From the NCBI RefSeq assembly GCF_000237325.1, contig NC_017542.1, positions 4,312,501-4,376,500 of the forward strand: DNA of 64,000 bases. Direction: 5' to 3'. This DNA comes from Paenibacillus polymyxa M1. Lineage in GTDB: Bacteria > Bacillota > Bacilli > Paenibacillales > Paenibacillaceae. Position 1 is the first letter of the stretch, and the number at the start of each line of letters is the position of its first letter. The notes below the pieces were generated by a model. The model was not told where the DNA came from. It made no database searches and worked only from the letters and a program-made list of their open reading frames with translations. Positions 54,798 to 64,000 of the stretch are shown here, one piece after another. Position numbers and translations under genes: made by a program.

Positions 54798-55439
54798 TTA
54801 AGATTCCTTGTTTTCGGAAGCCTCTTCAGCGCCTTCAGTTGCCGCTGCATCACCTTCCACAGCAGCATTCTCTACCTCGACTGCACGCGGCACGATCACG
54901 GATGCCAGCAGCTCCTCTTCAGAGACATGCAGCGTCACACCTTTAGGAAGCTTTAAGTCGCTTGCGCTCAGCTTGTCGCCAATATCCAGTGCGGATACAT
55001 CCACTTCAATTGTGGACGGCAAGTCAGAAGGCAAACCTTCAACTTCGACTTCTGTTTCTTGAACTTGCAGGATACCGCCTGTTTTTGTACCTACAGGGGT
55101 TCCCTGATAATCAATAGAAACACGCACGCGAAGCGGTTTGTTTTTGGAAATTTTTAAAAAATCGGCATGCAACCATTGGTTGTCACGCTGTTGATAATCT
55201 TTAATAATTACTGGGATCGTTTCTCCGCCTTCTACTGTGAGATTAAAAACCTCTGAACGTCCGGTTCTGACTACTTTATTAAATTCCTTGGCATCGACAT
55301 GTACAGGGGTTCCCTCGATTTCAGAGCCGTAAACCACAGCTGGAATCCGTCCTTTTAACCTTAATCCACGAATGGCCGAACCCTTCTTCTCTGTTCTCGG
55401 CTGGGCGGTTAGTTGAATACTTCCTCCATTAGAACTCAT
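54798..55439 (-). CDS. 50S ribosomal protein L25 / general stress protein Ctc
   Basis: 213 residues. It binds 5S rRNA in the large subunit, and in Bacillus it is also a general stress protein. The L25 domain (about 5-95) has AIRGLRLKGRIPAVVYG and IKDYQQRDNQWLHADFLKI. The TL5-type beta domain follows, and the C-terminus is an acidic Ala/Glu tail. AAGGAGG nine bases before the ATG at 55439 fixes the start. Confidence 0.9.
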   Translation of the reverse strand: MSSNGGSIQLTAQPRTEKKGSAIRGLRLKGRIPAVVYGSEIEGTPVHVDAKEFNKVVRTGRSEVFNLTVEGGETIPVIIKDYQQRDNQWLHADFLKISKNKPLRVRVSIDYQGTPVGTKTGGILQVQETEVEVEGLPSDLPSTIEVDVSALDIGDKLSASDLKLPKGVTLHVSEEELLASVIVPRAVEVENAAVEGDAAATEGAEEASENKES

Positions 55440-55602
55440 GATATACAACCTCCTTCAGGTTACCTTACAAATGATTTTCCTCCAAGAATCTTGCTTGGTT
55501 TACCAGTCGTACTACAGAATATGAGCCAGCAAGCTGGCAAAACTAAACAAGTCCATAATTTTATTTTACCCCTTTTTTCTGAAAGTGACGCACACTTGCA
55601 TA

Positions 55603-55643
55603 AAAAAATAGCATTTCTCGAAATGATCGAAAAATGCTATTTT
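55603..55643 (-). terminator. Terminator of the pullulanase gene
   Basis: AAATAGCATTT pairs with AAATGCTATTT with additional pairing around TCGA. Seven Ts follow on the minus strand. Confidence 0.8.
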
Positions 55644-55675
55644 CTCGTGTATATATGACAACCAGGCATACAAGT

Positions 55676-58207
55676 CTATCCCGCTCGGTTATCGTTAACC
55701 AGTAATAAATATTCCTCTCTGCCACTATGAATCAATACCTGCATCACAGACCGGGTCAGATCTACAACAATATAACGATCTGCCTCCACATCCTTGGCAT
55801 CCCAGTGATTCAGGCGGACAATGTAGCCAATTCGCTGTACATCAGGAGCCACCCGAATGCGGGCTACTGCCCGGCCGTCATCTAAATCTTGAAATTCAAC
55901 ATGTCCGTCACGGTACCCAGTGCCCCATACCCACACATTCCAGCCAGAGTATTGCCGGTCTGCACGCTCATAGATCAGTTCAATCGTACGAAACGGAATA
56001 ACCTCTCTATCGTTTCCTAGCTGAGCATCTGTCATTGCTGTACCTGCAATCTCTTGATTTGTCCCCTCATCCAAGCCTTTCGTTTTGTTATCCACTTGCT
56101 CGTTAGCTTGATGATCATGCTCTGTCAAAAAGGAGGCTTGGGGAGGTCCATCCTGATCGTACAACACCATCATCGACCAGCGCGATACCGTCACACGATG
56201 ACCTACCACTTCATACCGTGTCTCATTCCCGGCCCCGTGTGCATCCACGACTACATGCCATCGATCCGATTCCGCAGGCAATAATATGGTCTGTTCTGTA
56301 TCCGAACCGTTATAAATCACTACAATATGATTCCAGGCATCGCCGTTAGCATGGTGTCTCAAAGCAAAAGCGACCACATGCCCACTGCTTTGTAGGACTT
56401 CCATATGCTGCTCCACCAGCTCACGCTGATCCATACGGAATGCCGGGTGACTGCGTCGCAAAGCAATTAAGCCCTGGTAGTAATCAAACACAGGTCGAAA
56501 CCTCGCCTTGTTATTCCAACGGATGGCGTTCACCACATCAGAGCTTCGGTAGCTGTTATGGTCTCCATATTTGGAACGCAGCAGTTCATCCCCTGCATGG
56601 ATAAAAGGAATGCCTTGCGATGTCAGAACCATTCCGTTAGCTAACAGGGACTTACGTACAGTTTCGTTTTCAAGTAGGTTACTTTCATCCATCTCCTGAT
56701 ACGGGTCTGCTTCGGCTACGGCTTGTTCGGCTGTTCTTCCATCTTTGGGGTTCCCCTGCTCCCATTGCGGAAAACGACAGTTCTCCAGTGCATGTCTCAC
56801 CGTCAAAATTTTATCCCACAAATTGAGATTATCGTGGGCCGTTACATAATTGACGGTCTCTGATGGCTGAGCTGTGAAATCATAAATAGCTCCAAAAGCA
56901 CCTTGAAGTACCCGTTCCTCCTGATTTTCCGCACCCGTAGCAAACCCGCTTCCTGTACCGTCGCTATCTCCCTTAATGGCAGAACGGTAATTGTCGTTAA
57001 AAACGGCAAAACCCTTATCCCGCTGCGTTCCTTTTAATGTAAGCAAAGGCTGAGGGGACTCTCCTCCTGTCCAAGGCTCACCATAGATCAGCAGATCGGG
57101 ACGTATCTCAGAGCGAAGTTCTCGAGTAAGCTGCTCTACAGTCGGTGTATCAATCAACGCCATCAAATCAAACCGGAAGCCATCTATGTGATATTCCTCT
57201 GCCCAATAGCGCAGTGAATCCTTGATATACTTGCGCACCATCGGACGTTCGGTTGCCATCTCATTACCTACACCTGATCCATTGGTGAGCTTCCCTTGCT
57301 CATCTGTACGGTAATAATATCCTGGTACAACTGGCTCAAACGGACCCTTTTCCACCGAATACGTATGATTGTACACGACGTCCATAATGACACCGATGCC
57401 GGCCGCATGCAGAGACTGTACCAGCAATTTCAACTCGCGTATACGCGCCTCCGGATCAGCTGGATTGGAAGAGTAGGACCCCTCCGGCACATTATAGTGC
57501 TGCGGATCATAGCCCCAGTTATATTCAGTTCCTAATTCCGAAAAGTCATTCACCGTATGAAAGTCAGCCACGGGAAGCAAATGAACATGTGTAATGCCCA
57601 GCTCCAGCAAATGATCCAGTCCGATACGGTTACCCTCGGAATCCGTTAATCCCGTATACGTAAAGGCTGCAAACCGCCCCTGAGCGGCAGATAAATCTTT
57701 TATACCCGTATTAAAATGGGGGTCCATCGAAAAATCACGCACATGAAGCTCATAGATAATGGCATCTGTCGCACGCTCAAGTACAGGCCCCTCATCCTGT
57801 TCCCATCCATCCGGGTTGGTTTGATCCAAATCAATGATAGCCGTACGTTGCCCGTTGGCTGATACCGCTCTGGCATATGGATCGGCAGCATAATGAATGG
57901 TGTGGTCCACCCACTCCAGCCTGTACATGTAATAATATCTGTTCCAGTCGCCTTCCAGTTCGATAGACCATACACCTTGATCATCACGGCTCATTAGAAA
58001 TTCCTGACCACCACCGTGCTCCTGAACGATTCCTTCCTGATCGTACACCCCTGCGTCGCTATACAACGCTATATGAACCTGCTGTGCAGTCGGTGCCCAT
58101 ACCTTAAATTTGCTGCCCGCAGGCGTATAAGTAAGACCCAAATCATAGCCTTCATATATGGGATATGCTGTGTGCTCAAGTCCCTTGAGCTGATTGAAAT
58201 CAGACAT
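55676..58207 (-). CDS. Type I pullulanase with a C-terminal PUD/CBM41-like domain
   Basis: 843-residue debranching enzyme that hydrolyses alpha-1,6 bonds in pullulan and branched glucans. A CBM48-like N-domain (1-120) is followed by the GH13 barrel with the type I signature YNWGYDPQHYNVPEG, nucleophile region GFRFDLMALID, acid/base LIYGEPWTGG and VNYVTAHDNLN. There is no signal peptide, so it acts in the cytoplasm. After the barrel and a Gln/Asn/Thr-rich linker comes a segment of about 100 residues (ADRQYSGWNVWVWGTGYRDG, YIVRLNHWDAKD) that resembles the pullulanase-associated starch-binding domain, usually found at the N-terminus. Confidence 0.9.
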   Translation of the reverse strand: MSDFNQLKGLEHTAYPIYEGYDLGLTYTPAGSKFKVWAPTAQQVHIALYSDAGVYDQEGIVQEHGGGQEFLMSRDDQGVWSIELEGDWNRYYYMYRLEWVDHTIHYAADPYARAVSANGQRTAIIDLDQTNPDGWEQDEGPVLERATDAIIYELHVRDFSMDPHFNTGIKDLSAAQGRFAAFTYTGLTDSEGNRIGLDHLLELGITHVHLLPVADFHTVNDFSELGTEYNWGYDPQHYNVPEGSYSSNPADPEARIRELKLLVQSLHAAGIGVIMDVVYNHTYSVEKGPFEPVVPGYYYRTDEQGKLTNGSGVGNEMATERPMVRKYIKDSLRYWAEEYHIDGFRFDLMALIDTPTVEQLTRELRSEIRPDLLIYGEPWTGGESPQPLLTLKGTQRDKGFAVFNDNYRSAIKGDSDGTGSGFATGAENQEERVLQGAFGAIYDFTAQPSETVNYVTAHDNLNLWDKILTVRHALENCRFPQWEQGNPKDGRTAEQAVAEADPYQEMDESNLLENETVRKSLLANGMVLTSQGIPFIHAGDELLRSKYGDHNSYRSSDVVNAIRWNNKARFRPVFDYYQGLIALRRSHPAFRMDQRELVEQHMEVLQSSGHVVAFALRHHANGDAWNHIVVIYNGSDTEQTILLPAESDRWHVVVDAHGAGNETRYEVVGHRVTVSRWSMMVLYDQDGPPQASFLTEHDHQANEQVDNKTKGLDEGTNQEIAGTAMTDAQLGNDREVIPFRTIELIYERADRQYSGWNVWVWGTGYRDGHVEFQDLDDGRAVARIRVAPDVQRIGYIVRLNHWDAKDVEADRYIVVDLTRSVMQVLIHSGREEYLLLVNDNRAG

Positions 58208-58517
58208 TCCTGTTCACCACCCATTTTTATACATCGGCTTATAGCCTCTGTTCATCCATCATTTATGATGTTTATGACTTGTCAATATACCTCAGGATTT
58301 GCAAAATCCTCACCTCATAGGCTATCAAAATAAGACAAGCTTGAAAAGCTGGATGAATTAAATAAGGATGACACTCTCATTTCAACACGCACACTCCATT
58401 TTATGACAAAACGATGAACAGGCTACAGCTTTCGCCTCCAAAGCATCACATTTATTTTCTAGCTTTTATCACTTATAGACTAGACTGAAAAAAAGCATGC
58501 TAAACCATGTACCATTT
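58208..58517. other. Intergenic region upstream of the pullulanase gene
   Basis: This region contains the pullulanase leader and the 3' end of the ABC exporter transcript. I see no clear hairpin terminator and no gene. Confidence 0.5.
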
Positions 58518-60182
58518 TCAGGAGAGTCGGCGGTTATCCATTTGAAAAATTTTATCAGCCATTCGCATGGTAGAGCTTCGATGCGATACAAGGATAATTG
58601 TTTTATCTTGCTGCTGTTCTTTTAACGATTTTAAAATAATCGCTTCGTTCAAACTGTCCAAATTGCTAGTTGGTTCGTCCAGCAGTAAGAGGGGCGCATC
58701 ATGAACAAAGGCTCTGGCCAGTCCCAAGCGCTGACGTTCTCCACCAGACAGCCTGTCCCCCAACTCTCCAACTCGGCTGTCATATCCTTGAGGCAATGTC
58801 ATAATAAAATCGTGCACTGATGCCTTACGGGCTGCTTCTACAACCTGTTGATGTGTAGCATCAGGCTTTCCAATTTTGATATTAGCTGCAATGGAATCAT
58901 CAAACAGGAATGTATGCTGATCGACATAGCTTTGCAAGCTTCTTAAATGTCGGGTCTCAATGTCCTTTAAATCGTGTTCAGATAGCAAAATTCCACCTTG
59001 TTGCGGGTCCCTGAATCGCATCAGCAACTTCAACAACGTTGACTTGCCGGAGCCGCTTTTACCCTGAATACCTATAATTCGTTTGGGCGGTATCGTGAGA
59101 CTTACGTCCTTCAGCACCGTTTGACCATCGTATGCAAAAGTCACCTTATCTATCTGCGCTCCAGTAAAGCCAACAGTCATTCCATCCATATTTTCTTCTA
59201 CCTCCGGGGTCTCCTCCAGCAGACTCAGCACTCGTTCCCCGCTTGCCAGCGTCTGAAGCAAATTGTTAGACAAATTGCTCAGCGCGACCACCGGACCAAA
59301 TGAACTAAACAGGGCAATGACTGAAATCAGCATACTTGTAAAATCCATCTGCCCCTTAGACATGCCATACAATCCAGCTAGCAGCATCAAGAATGAAAAT
59401 CCGATTACAGCCGCATCTGTGATCGCTCTTGTGATGCCTTCGTGATGCTTCAAGTCCTTCTGCTTGGCATCCAACTGATCCGTACGACGGTTAATTTCAT
59501 TTAATCGTTGTTCCCCTTGCCCATATTGAACAATTTCCTTCATCCCGCGTAAGCTGTCCAAAAAATAACTACTCAGCTGGCCGAAGCTGCTCCGGTATTC
59601 CATCCCTTGGCGCTTGCCCATACGTGACGTAAGCAGAGGAATGAACAAACCGACGGTTATGTAAGCAAGCGCAGCGATCCCGCCTAGTAAAGGCTCATAA
59701 GAGCCTATAAAAAACACCATAATCAGTGAAGTAATAATGCCGATCATAACAGGCGCTATCGTATGCGCATAAAATACTTCCAATAGCTCAATATCACTTG
59801 TAATCAGCGAAATCAGATTCCCTTTGTCTTTGCCTTCAAGCTTGGCTGGAGCCAATCTGCGCAAGGCTAGAAGCACCTTGTCACGCAGCACGGCCAGCAG
59901 CTTGAAGGCGAGATAATGACCGCTCATTTGCTCGCCATAACGAAATACGCCGCGTAATACAGCACATAGCACGATGGCAGTCAGCAAAAATGTCATGCTG
60001 TAGCCTGTCGTGATGCCCGTTGCTGTCAGTAGGGCAAGGGCCCCATACACAATAATGCCAATAGCACATACAAAACCAAGCACTCCTGTAACAATCGTTA
60101 TGAGCAGCACAGGTAAAAGAGGCCCTGCCAAGACCAACAATTGACCCATAATCCGTAAACCGTGTCTACGCATATACAGCAC
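58518..60182 (-). CDS. ABC exporter half-transporter, CydC-like
   Basis: 554 residues: six transmembrane helices (10-285) and an ATPase domain with Walker A GKSGSGKST, signature LSGGERQRLGLARA, Walker B LLLLDEPTS and the switch His in VSHRSS. It resembles CydC, which with CydD exports reduced thiols and heme-related compounds for cytochrome bd assembly. It overlaps the upstream partner gene by 17 bases, so the two subunits form a heterodimer. No cydAB genes are nearby, and the operon carries a Fur box. Confidence 0.85.
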   Translation of the reverse strand: MLYMRRHGLRIMGQLLVLAGPLLPVLLITIVTGVLGFVCAIGIIVYGALALLTATGITTGYSMTFLLTAIVLCAVLRGVFRYGEQMSGHYLAFKLLAVLRDKVLLALRRLAPAKLEGKDKGNLISLITSDIELLEVFYAHTIAPVMIGIITSLIMVFFIGSYEPLLGGIAALAYITVGLFIPLLTSRMGKRQGMEYRSSFGQLSSYFLDSLRGMKEIVQYGQGEQRLNEINRRTDQLDAKQKDLKHHEGITRAITDAAVIGFSFLMLLAGLYGMSKGQMDFTSMLISVIALFSSFGPVVALSNLSNNLLQTLASGERVLSLLEETPEVEENMDGMTVGFTGAQIDKVTFAYDGQTVLKDVSLTIPPKRIIGIQGKSGSGKSTLLKLLMRFRDPQQGGILLSEHDLKDIETRHLRSLQSYVDQHTFLFDDSIAANIKIGKPDATHQQVVEAARKASVHDFIMTLPQGYDSRVGELGDRLSGGERQRLGLARAFVHDAPLLLLDEPTSNLDSLNEAIILKSLKEQQQDKTIILVSHRSSTMRMADKIFQMDNRRLS

Positions 60183-62319
60183 CTCCTTTCACAAACTGTT
60201 CCATCCTATGCTGACTGAGATACATCTCCGCATAATGTCCCTGCTGGCTCAACAGCTCCTGATGCGTTCCGGATTCTGCCACTAAGCCATTTTGCAGCAC
60301 AACAATGCAGTCAGATTGGATCACGTTTTCCAGTCTGTGAGAGATGAGAATCACTGTTTTTTGACCTGCCAGTGCATGTATGACTTCCATGATGCCTTCC
60401 TCACTCTCAACGTCAATGTTAGAGGTAGCCTCATCAAAAATATACACATGACTATCGTGCAGCAACGCTCTGGCCAGTGCTAGCCGTTGGCGCTGTCCTC
60501 CTGACAGATTCGCTCCCTGCTCTTCTATCTCTGCTTCCAGTCCCCCTTCGGAGAGAATAAAATCATACAGCTTCACTTGCCGCAACGCTTCCAGCATTTG
60601 TTGCTCATCCGCGTGCTCATTCCCCATTCTCAAATTCGCTTCTACAGTGCCTTTAAAAATGTAACTGTTAAAACCGATCCAGGTCATATGACGCATGCGG
60701 CTTTCTTCCGTAATGGAGGTCAGTTCGGTTCCTCCGATCTTCAGGCTTCCTTGATAGCCCTCATGATGTCCAACGATCAATCCGGCTACCGTACTTTTAC
60801 CTGAACCTGATTCTCCAACAATGGAAACAAAGCTCCCTTGAGGGATATTCATGGATATATTTCGTAAGGTATCTCTTTCATCGTAAGCAAAATTTACCCG
60901 TTCCAGTTGAATGTCTGTGGCTTCTATGCTTTGTTGTCCTTGTATAAAATCCTCTGTACTCAACATTTGGAATATTTTATCACTTGCTGCCATTCCGTTC
61001 ATGGCGATATGAAAGTAGGAACCGAGCAGACGCAGCGGAATGAAAAACTCTGCCGACAGCAAAACAATGATGAGCGCTCCCGCCAAGCCAATATGACCTG
61101 AAGAATATTCGCTTACCGCGACCAGCACACCTGCGGCGGCACCACCAAATGCGATAAGATCCATGACAGCCACGGAGTTTAACTGCATAGTCAGGACTTT
61201 CATCGCCATTTTGCGAAAATCCTCAGCCGCTGTGTTCATCTCCTGATGTTTATCCTGGTCTGTCCCGTAAATTTTGAGCGTGGTCAGACCTTGTACATTT
61301 TCCAAAAAGCTGTGACCCAAATTGACATAGCTGCCCCAATATTTCCGAAACAGCTTTTTAGCCATCCTCATAATGACAATAATGGACACTGGAATTAAGG
61401 GAACACAGATTAATAGAATAATAGCCGCTTTGAAGCTGACAAAAGAGAGGGTGATGAACAACGTTACAGGCGCAAGCAGACTATAGAATAGCTGAGGCAT
61501 ATATCTTCCAAAATAGGTCTCAAGCTGCTCCACCCCTTCTACAGCAACCTGAATAACCCCCGAAGTGGAAGTATGATCTGTATAAGAGGGCCCCAGCTTT
61601 AGCAGCTTGCCGTAAATCTGTGAGCGCAGCGTTTTTTTAGCATTGATTGAAGCCCGATAGGACAACATACTGGCTGCATAATTACTCAGAAAGCGAACTG
61701 CAATGGCAGCCATAACAATGACCGTCATGAATAGAATCAGCTTGCGACTCACTTGTCCCTCCCATGCTTGCTGCATCACAAAGGCCATAGACAAAACAGC
61801 GGCTATACTCCCTAAAAGACCGATCCACTGTACAAGCACACCCAAGATGATATATTTTCGAGAATGCTCCACCAGGCCTAACAGACGACTGTCGACCATT
61901 TTAGATTTTTTTTTTGGAGTAGGAACGGCTTCAGTTGAAGTCAGAGTTTCCGCCTCAGCTTCTCTCACAGTTCCGACTCGGAATATAAAGTAATAATATT
62001 TAAAAAGGATGACTAAGACGATGAGCGTTTTGCCCCATATATTAGGGGTAAAGATAAATCCTGTAATCAGCATAGCTGACGCTAAGCCCAATGACGTAAT
62101 TTTTGTGGACAGCTTCAACGACCTGGTTTGAACAAAACTTTCCAGATATTTTTGATACAGAGACGTATTTGAAAACCACCGATGAATCCTTTCAGACCCC
62201 CGCATAAAGAAAAAGGTTGCCAGCAGCAGAAACGGTGTAGTCGGCAGCAACGGCACCACTACACCAATAACTCCAAGTGCCAAAAATAAAAACCCTAAGG
62301 TAATATAAATCGGTTTCAC
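60166..62319 (-). CDS. DUF454-ABC exporter fusion (CydD-like)
   Basis: 717 residues. The first 115 are a DUF454/YbaN domain with its typical LGVIGVVVPLLPTTPFLL. After a charged linker (PKKKSK) comes a complete ABC half-exporter with Walker A GESGSGKST, signature LSGGQRQRLALARA and VYIFDEATSNIDVE. DUF454 is normally a separate small membrane protein, often near heme or iron genes. The GTG start has GGGGG seven bases upstream. A consensus Fur box overlaps the promoter, so expression rises when iron is scarce. The cargo could be a siderophore, a heme-related compound or a thiol. Confidence 0.85.
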   Translation of the reverse strand: MKPIYITLGFLFLALGVIGVVVPLLPTTPFLLLATFFFMRGSERIHRWFSNTSLYQKYLESFVQTRSLKLSTKITSLGLASAMLITGFIFTPNIWGKTLIVLVILFKYYYFIFRVGTVREAEAETLTSTEAVPTPKKKSKMVDSRLLGLVEHSRKYIILGVLVQWIGLLGSIAAVLSMAFVMQQAWEGQVSRKLILFMTVIVMAAIAVRFLSNYAASMLSYRASINAKKTLRSQIYGKLLKLGPSYTDHTSTSGVIQVAVEGVEQLETYFGRYMPQLFYSLLAPVTLFITLSFVSFKAAIILLICVPLIPVSIIVIMRMAKKLFRKYWGSYVNLGHSFLENVQGLTTLKIYGTDQDKHQEMNTAAEDFRKMAMKVLTMQLNSVAVMDLIAFGGAAAGVLVAVSEYSSGHIGLAGALIIVLLSAEFFIPLRLLGSYFHIAMNGMAASDKIFQMLSTEDFIQGQQSIEATDIQLERVNFAYDERDTLRNISMNIPQGSFVSIVGESGSGKSTVAGLIVGHHEGYQGSLKIGGTELTSITEESRMRHMTWIGFNSYIFKGTVEANLRMGNEHADEQQMLEALRQVKLYDFILSEGGLEAEIEEQGANLSGGQRQRLALARALLHDSHVYIFDEATSNIDVESEEGIMEVIHALAGQKTVILISHRLENVIQSDCIVVLQNGLVAESGTHQELLSQQGHYAEMYLSQHRMEQFVKGGAVYA

Positions 62320-62352
62320 TATAATCCCCCTAATATATATACTATTAATGAT

Positions 62353-62381
62353 ATTTTATGGATAATGATAATCATTATCAA
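62353..62381 (-). promoter_or_regulatory. Fur box overlapping the promoter of the ABC exporter operon
   Basis: The 19-bp sequence GATAATGATAATCATTATC (62361-62379) matches the Fur consensus perfectly. It lies over TTGATA (62376-62381) and TAAAAT (62353-62358), spaced 17 bases on the minus strand. Fur with iron would block RNA polymerase directly. Confidence 0.88.
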
Positions 62382-62431
62382 TATATATAATTTAATCAGG
62401 TTGTTATGTGATGTAAATCACGCATATAAAA

Positions 62432-62498
62432 ATCCTCTTGAAGCTCAACTCCACAGAACATTTTTGTGCTCATGTAGATGTTTGGTCTTCAAGAGGAT
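62432..62498 (-). terminator. Terminator of the mannitol operon
   Basis: ATCCTCTTGAAG (62432-62443) pairs perfectly with CTTCAAGAGGAT (62487-62498). The 43-base loop has a weak inner helix. TTTTTATA follows on the minus strand. Confidence 0.65.
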
Positions 62499-62529
62499 GA
62501 TTGAAATAAGTGCGTGTTATTACGTTGTT

Positions 62530-63675
62530 TTACGAACTTATAATATCATATTGCTCCAATACCTGCCGATGTAACGGGTCATCTGCAGGTATGGACGTAT
62601 AACGTGTCAGCGCTACACTCACCCCTTGGCTGCGAATCACCTGCTGAAGCTCAACTGCTTCGGGGTCTTCCGTAATATCAAATTTGCAGGCAGCAGCCAT
62701 TCCTAACGCCAGATGATCGGTCCGGATACCATACTCCTGTGCTTGCAGCGCGGGACGTACAAGACGGTCATTGGGAGACAGCTTGCGAAGCGGTGAACGT
62801 CCGACCCGAGTAACCTCGTCTGTCAGATTAGGATTGCGGAAGCGATCCAGAATCTTAGAGATGTACTTCTTATGCTCCCCTTGATTCAAGCCGAATCGCT
62901 TTACAAGCACCGCTCCTGTTTCCTCCAGCGCCCCTTGGATTGAATCTACCACCTTGGTATCCTTCATGGCCTCCTGGATCGTGGCATAACCTGCGGTATA
63001 ACCAATATAGGCCGCCACGCAATGCCCCGTATTCACCGTAAACAACTTGCGTTCAATGTAAGGCTCCAGATCCTGCACGTAAAGAATGCCTTCGATTTCT
63101 TCATGGTCAGCTGCCATCTGCGAGCGATCCACCACCCACTCGTAAAAAGGCTCTACCTGCACATGCAATGGATCCTCATGATGCTGGATCGGCACAATCC
63201 GGTCTACAGCAGCATTAGGGAAATATACCGAAGCCTCTGCCTTGGCACGAGTCGCCTCATTCAGTAGCGCAAAAACATGCTCTTTCAGTTGGGCGCTGCC
63301 TCCAATTGCATTTTCGCAAGCAATCACATGCAGCGGGCCTGCTCCACGCTCTACCCGCCGTGCTATCCCCTCGGCAATACCTGCTGCAATATGCCTGAGG
63401 ATGCTAACCCCGACTGCGGTCGTTACCAGATCAGCATGATTTACTGCATCCGCTACAGCGGATGCATCTCTGCCGTCAATCGCGGTTACATTCGTTACCG
63501 TCTCCGTATCCTTCGTATCATTCGCCAACTCAACAGTATATTGCTTGCGGCGTCGTAACTCAGATACAAGTGTCTCGTTGACATCTGAAAAAACAACCTC
63601 ATAGCCTGCACGCGACAGAATCAGCCCAATAAAGCCGCGACCGATATTTCCTGCTCCAAAGTGGACGGCTCTCAT
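62530..63675 (-). CDS. mtlD: Mannitol-1-phosphate 5-dehydrogenase
   Basis: 381-residue NAD-dependent enzyme converting mannitol-1-phosphate to fructose-6-phosphate. The N-terminal nucleotide-binding motif is HFGAGNIGRGFIG, and catalytic-region strings include NTGHCVAAYIGY and a Lys/Asn/His-containing NQGEHKKYISKIL. Its ATG overlaps the mtlF stop by four bases (ATGA), so it is the last gene of a mannitol PTS operon. Confidence 0.93.
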   Translation of the reverse strand: MRAVHFGAGNIGRGFIGLILSRAGYEVVFSDVNETLVSELRRRKQYTVELANDTKDTETVTNVTAIDGRDASAVADAVNHADLVTTAVGVSILRHIAAGIAEGIARRVERGAGPLHVIACENAIGGSAQLKEHVFALLNEATRAKAEASVYFPNAAVDRIVPIQHHEDPLHVQVEPFYEWVVDRSQMAADHEEIEGILYVQDLEPYIERKLFTVNTGHCVAAYIGYTAGYATIQEAMKDTKVVDSIQGALEETGAVLVKRFGLNQGEHKKYISKILDRFRNPNLTDEVTRVGRSPLRKLSPNDRLVRPALQAQEYGIRTDHLALGMAAACKFDITEDPEAVELQQVIRSQGVSVALTRYTSIPADDPLHRQVLEQYDIISS

Positions 63676-64000
63676 AGCTCCAGCTCACTTTCGAACAGAT
63701 CTATAATTTCCTGTGGGATCACCGCGTTGCGAAGTTTGTCCATGTTTTCTTCCTCCGCACATACCACAGCGATACTTGTCAAAATCTCCATATGATCGCC
63801 GCCTTGGGCTGCAATGCCGATCACCATGTATGCTTTTTCTTCCCCGAAATCTACGCCTTGCGGGAACTGAACGATGGAGATGCCAGTGGATTGAACAAGT
63901 GTCTTAGATTCCTTGGTACCATGTGGAATAGCCAACCCGTTCCCGATATAGGTGGATACAATCTCCTCGCGTTCAAGCATCTTGTCAATGTACTCAGTTG
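63672..64000 (-). CDS. mtlF: Mannitol PTS EIIA component, partial (runs off the right edge)
   Basis: C-terminal 109 residues of a family of about 145. EIIA(Mtl) carries phosphate from HPr to EIIB, using the histidine in GLAIPHGTKE. The frame continues upstream of the first visible ATG at 63980 with residues TEYIDK, matching known MtlF proteins, so the true start lies beyond the window. Confidence 0.88.
   Translation of the reverse strand, partial: TEYIDKMLEREEIVSTYIGNGLAIPHGTKESKTLVQSTGISIVQFPQGVDFGEEKAYMVIGIAAQGGDHMEILTSIAVVCAEEENMDKLRNAVIPQEIIDLFESELEL

Noticed and set aside
60166..60182. Overlap of the two ABC exporter genes as a possible frameshifted single gene
   Set aside because: Both proteins are complete half-exporters with their own start and full ATPase domain. 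The overlap is translational coupling.

Overview
The window looks like a stretch of Paenibacillus chromosome, most likely from the P. polymyxa group. The basis is moderate GC, strong Bacillales Shine-Dalgarno sites, frequent TTG and GTG starts, and recognisable Bacillales proteins: bacillopeptidase F, a TcyABC-like cystine importer, a Bacillus-type GH5-CBM3 endoglucanase, general stress protein Ctc/L25 and mannitol genes. I see no rRNA, tRNA, CRISPR array, insertion sequence or prophage.

Left part (1-30300): two tandem secreted subtilases (a full-length Bpr cut by the left edge and a short catalytic-only paralogue), an ArsR-SulP operon with a perfect palindromic operator, a structured leader followed by rtcB and an AAA ATPase, an MFS drug-efflux gene behind a trp-like transcription attenuator, tcyABC, assorted single genes (MFS, GlsB/YeaQ-like, a YeiW-like cysteine-cluster protein starting at CTG, a CE7 esterase, a luciferase-like oxidoreductase, GH5-CBM3 cellulase), a glycerol/dihydroxyacetone operon (gldA-dhaKL) with a divergent PocR-AraC regulator, and two membrane-protein genes.

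Centre (30300-47550): the most unusual region. A long minus-strand operon encodes, in transcription order, a sheath-like protein, an Hcp/tail-tube-like protein, a J-domain protein, two FHA proteins, an intact PP2C phosphatase, a degenerate membrane PP2C with a repeat-rich extracellular part, two large unassigned proteins, an Hsp70-like protein with a long novel N-terminus, an RDD membrane protein, a 51-residue proline-rich protein and a further unassigned protein. A divergent gene encodes a membrane-anchored VWA protein, followed convergently by a Ser/Thr kinase. Kinase, phosphatase and FHA together resemble the threonine-phosphorylation switch of type VI secretion, and tube-like plus sheath-like proteins suggest a contractile-type or tube-forming assembly in a Gram-positive. 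No ClpV, VgrG or PAAR protein is visible. Divergent promoters start the two arms, and a strong internal terminator after the tube gene probably makes tube and sheath the most abundant products.

Right part (47550-64000): an OFA-family MFS transporter with a LytS/YpdA-type kinase and LytTR regulator. A direct repeat next to the transporter promoter matches the E. coli YpdB motif as I remember it. Then come a small membrane protein, an S66 LD-carboxypeptidase, a chemotaxis receptor, L25/Ctc, a cytoplasmic type I pullulanase with a C-terminal starch-binding-like domain, a Fur-controlled pair of CydDC-like ABC exporters (one fused to DUF454), and the end of a mannitol operon (mtlF, mtlD) cut by the right edge.
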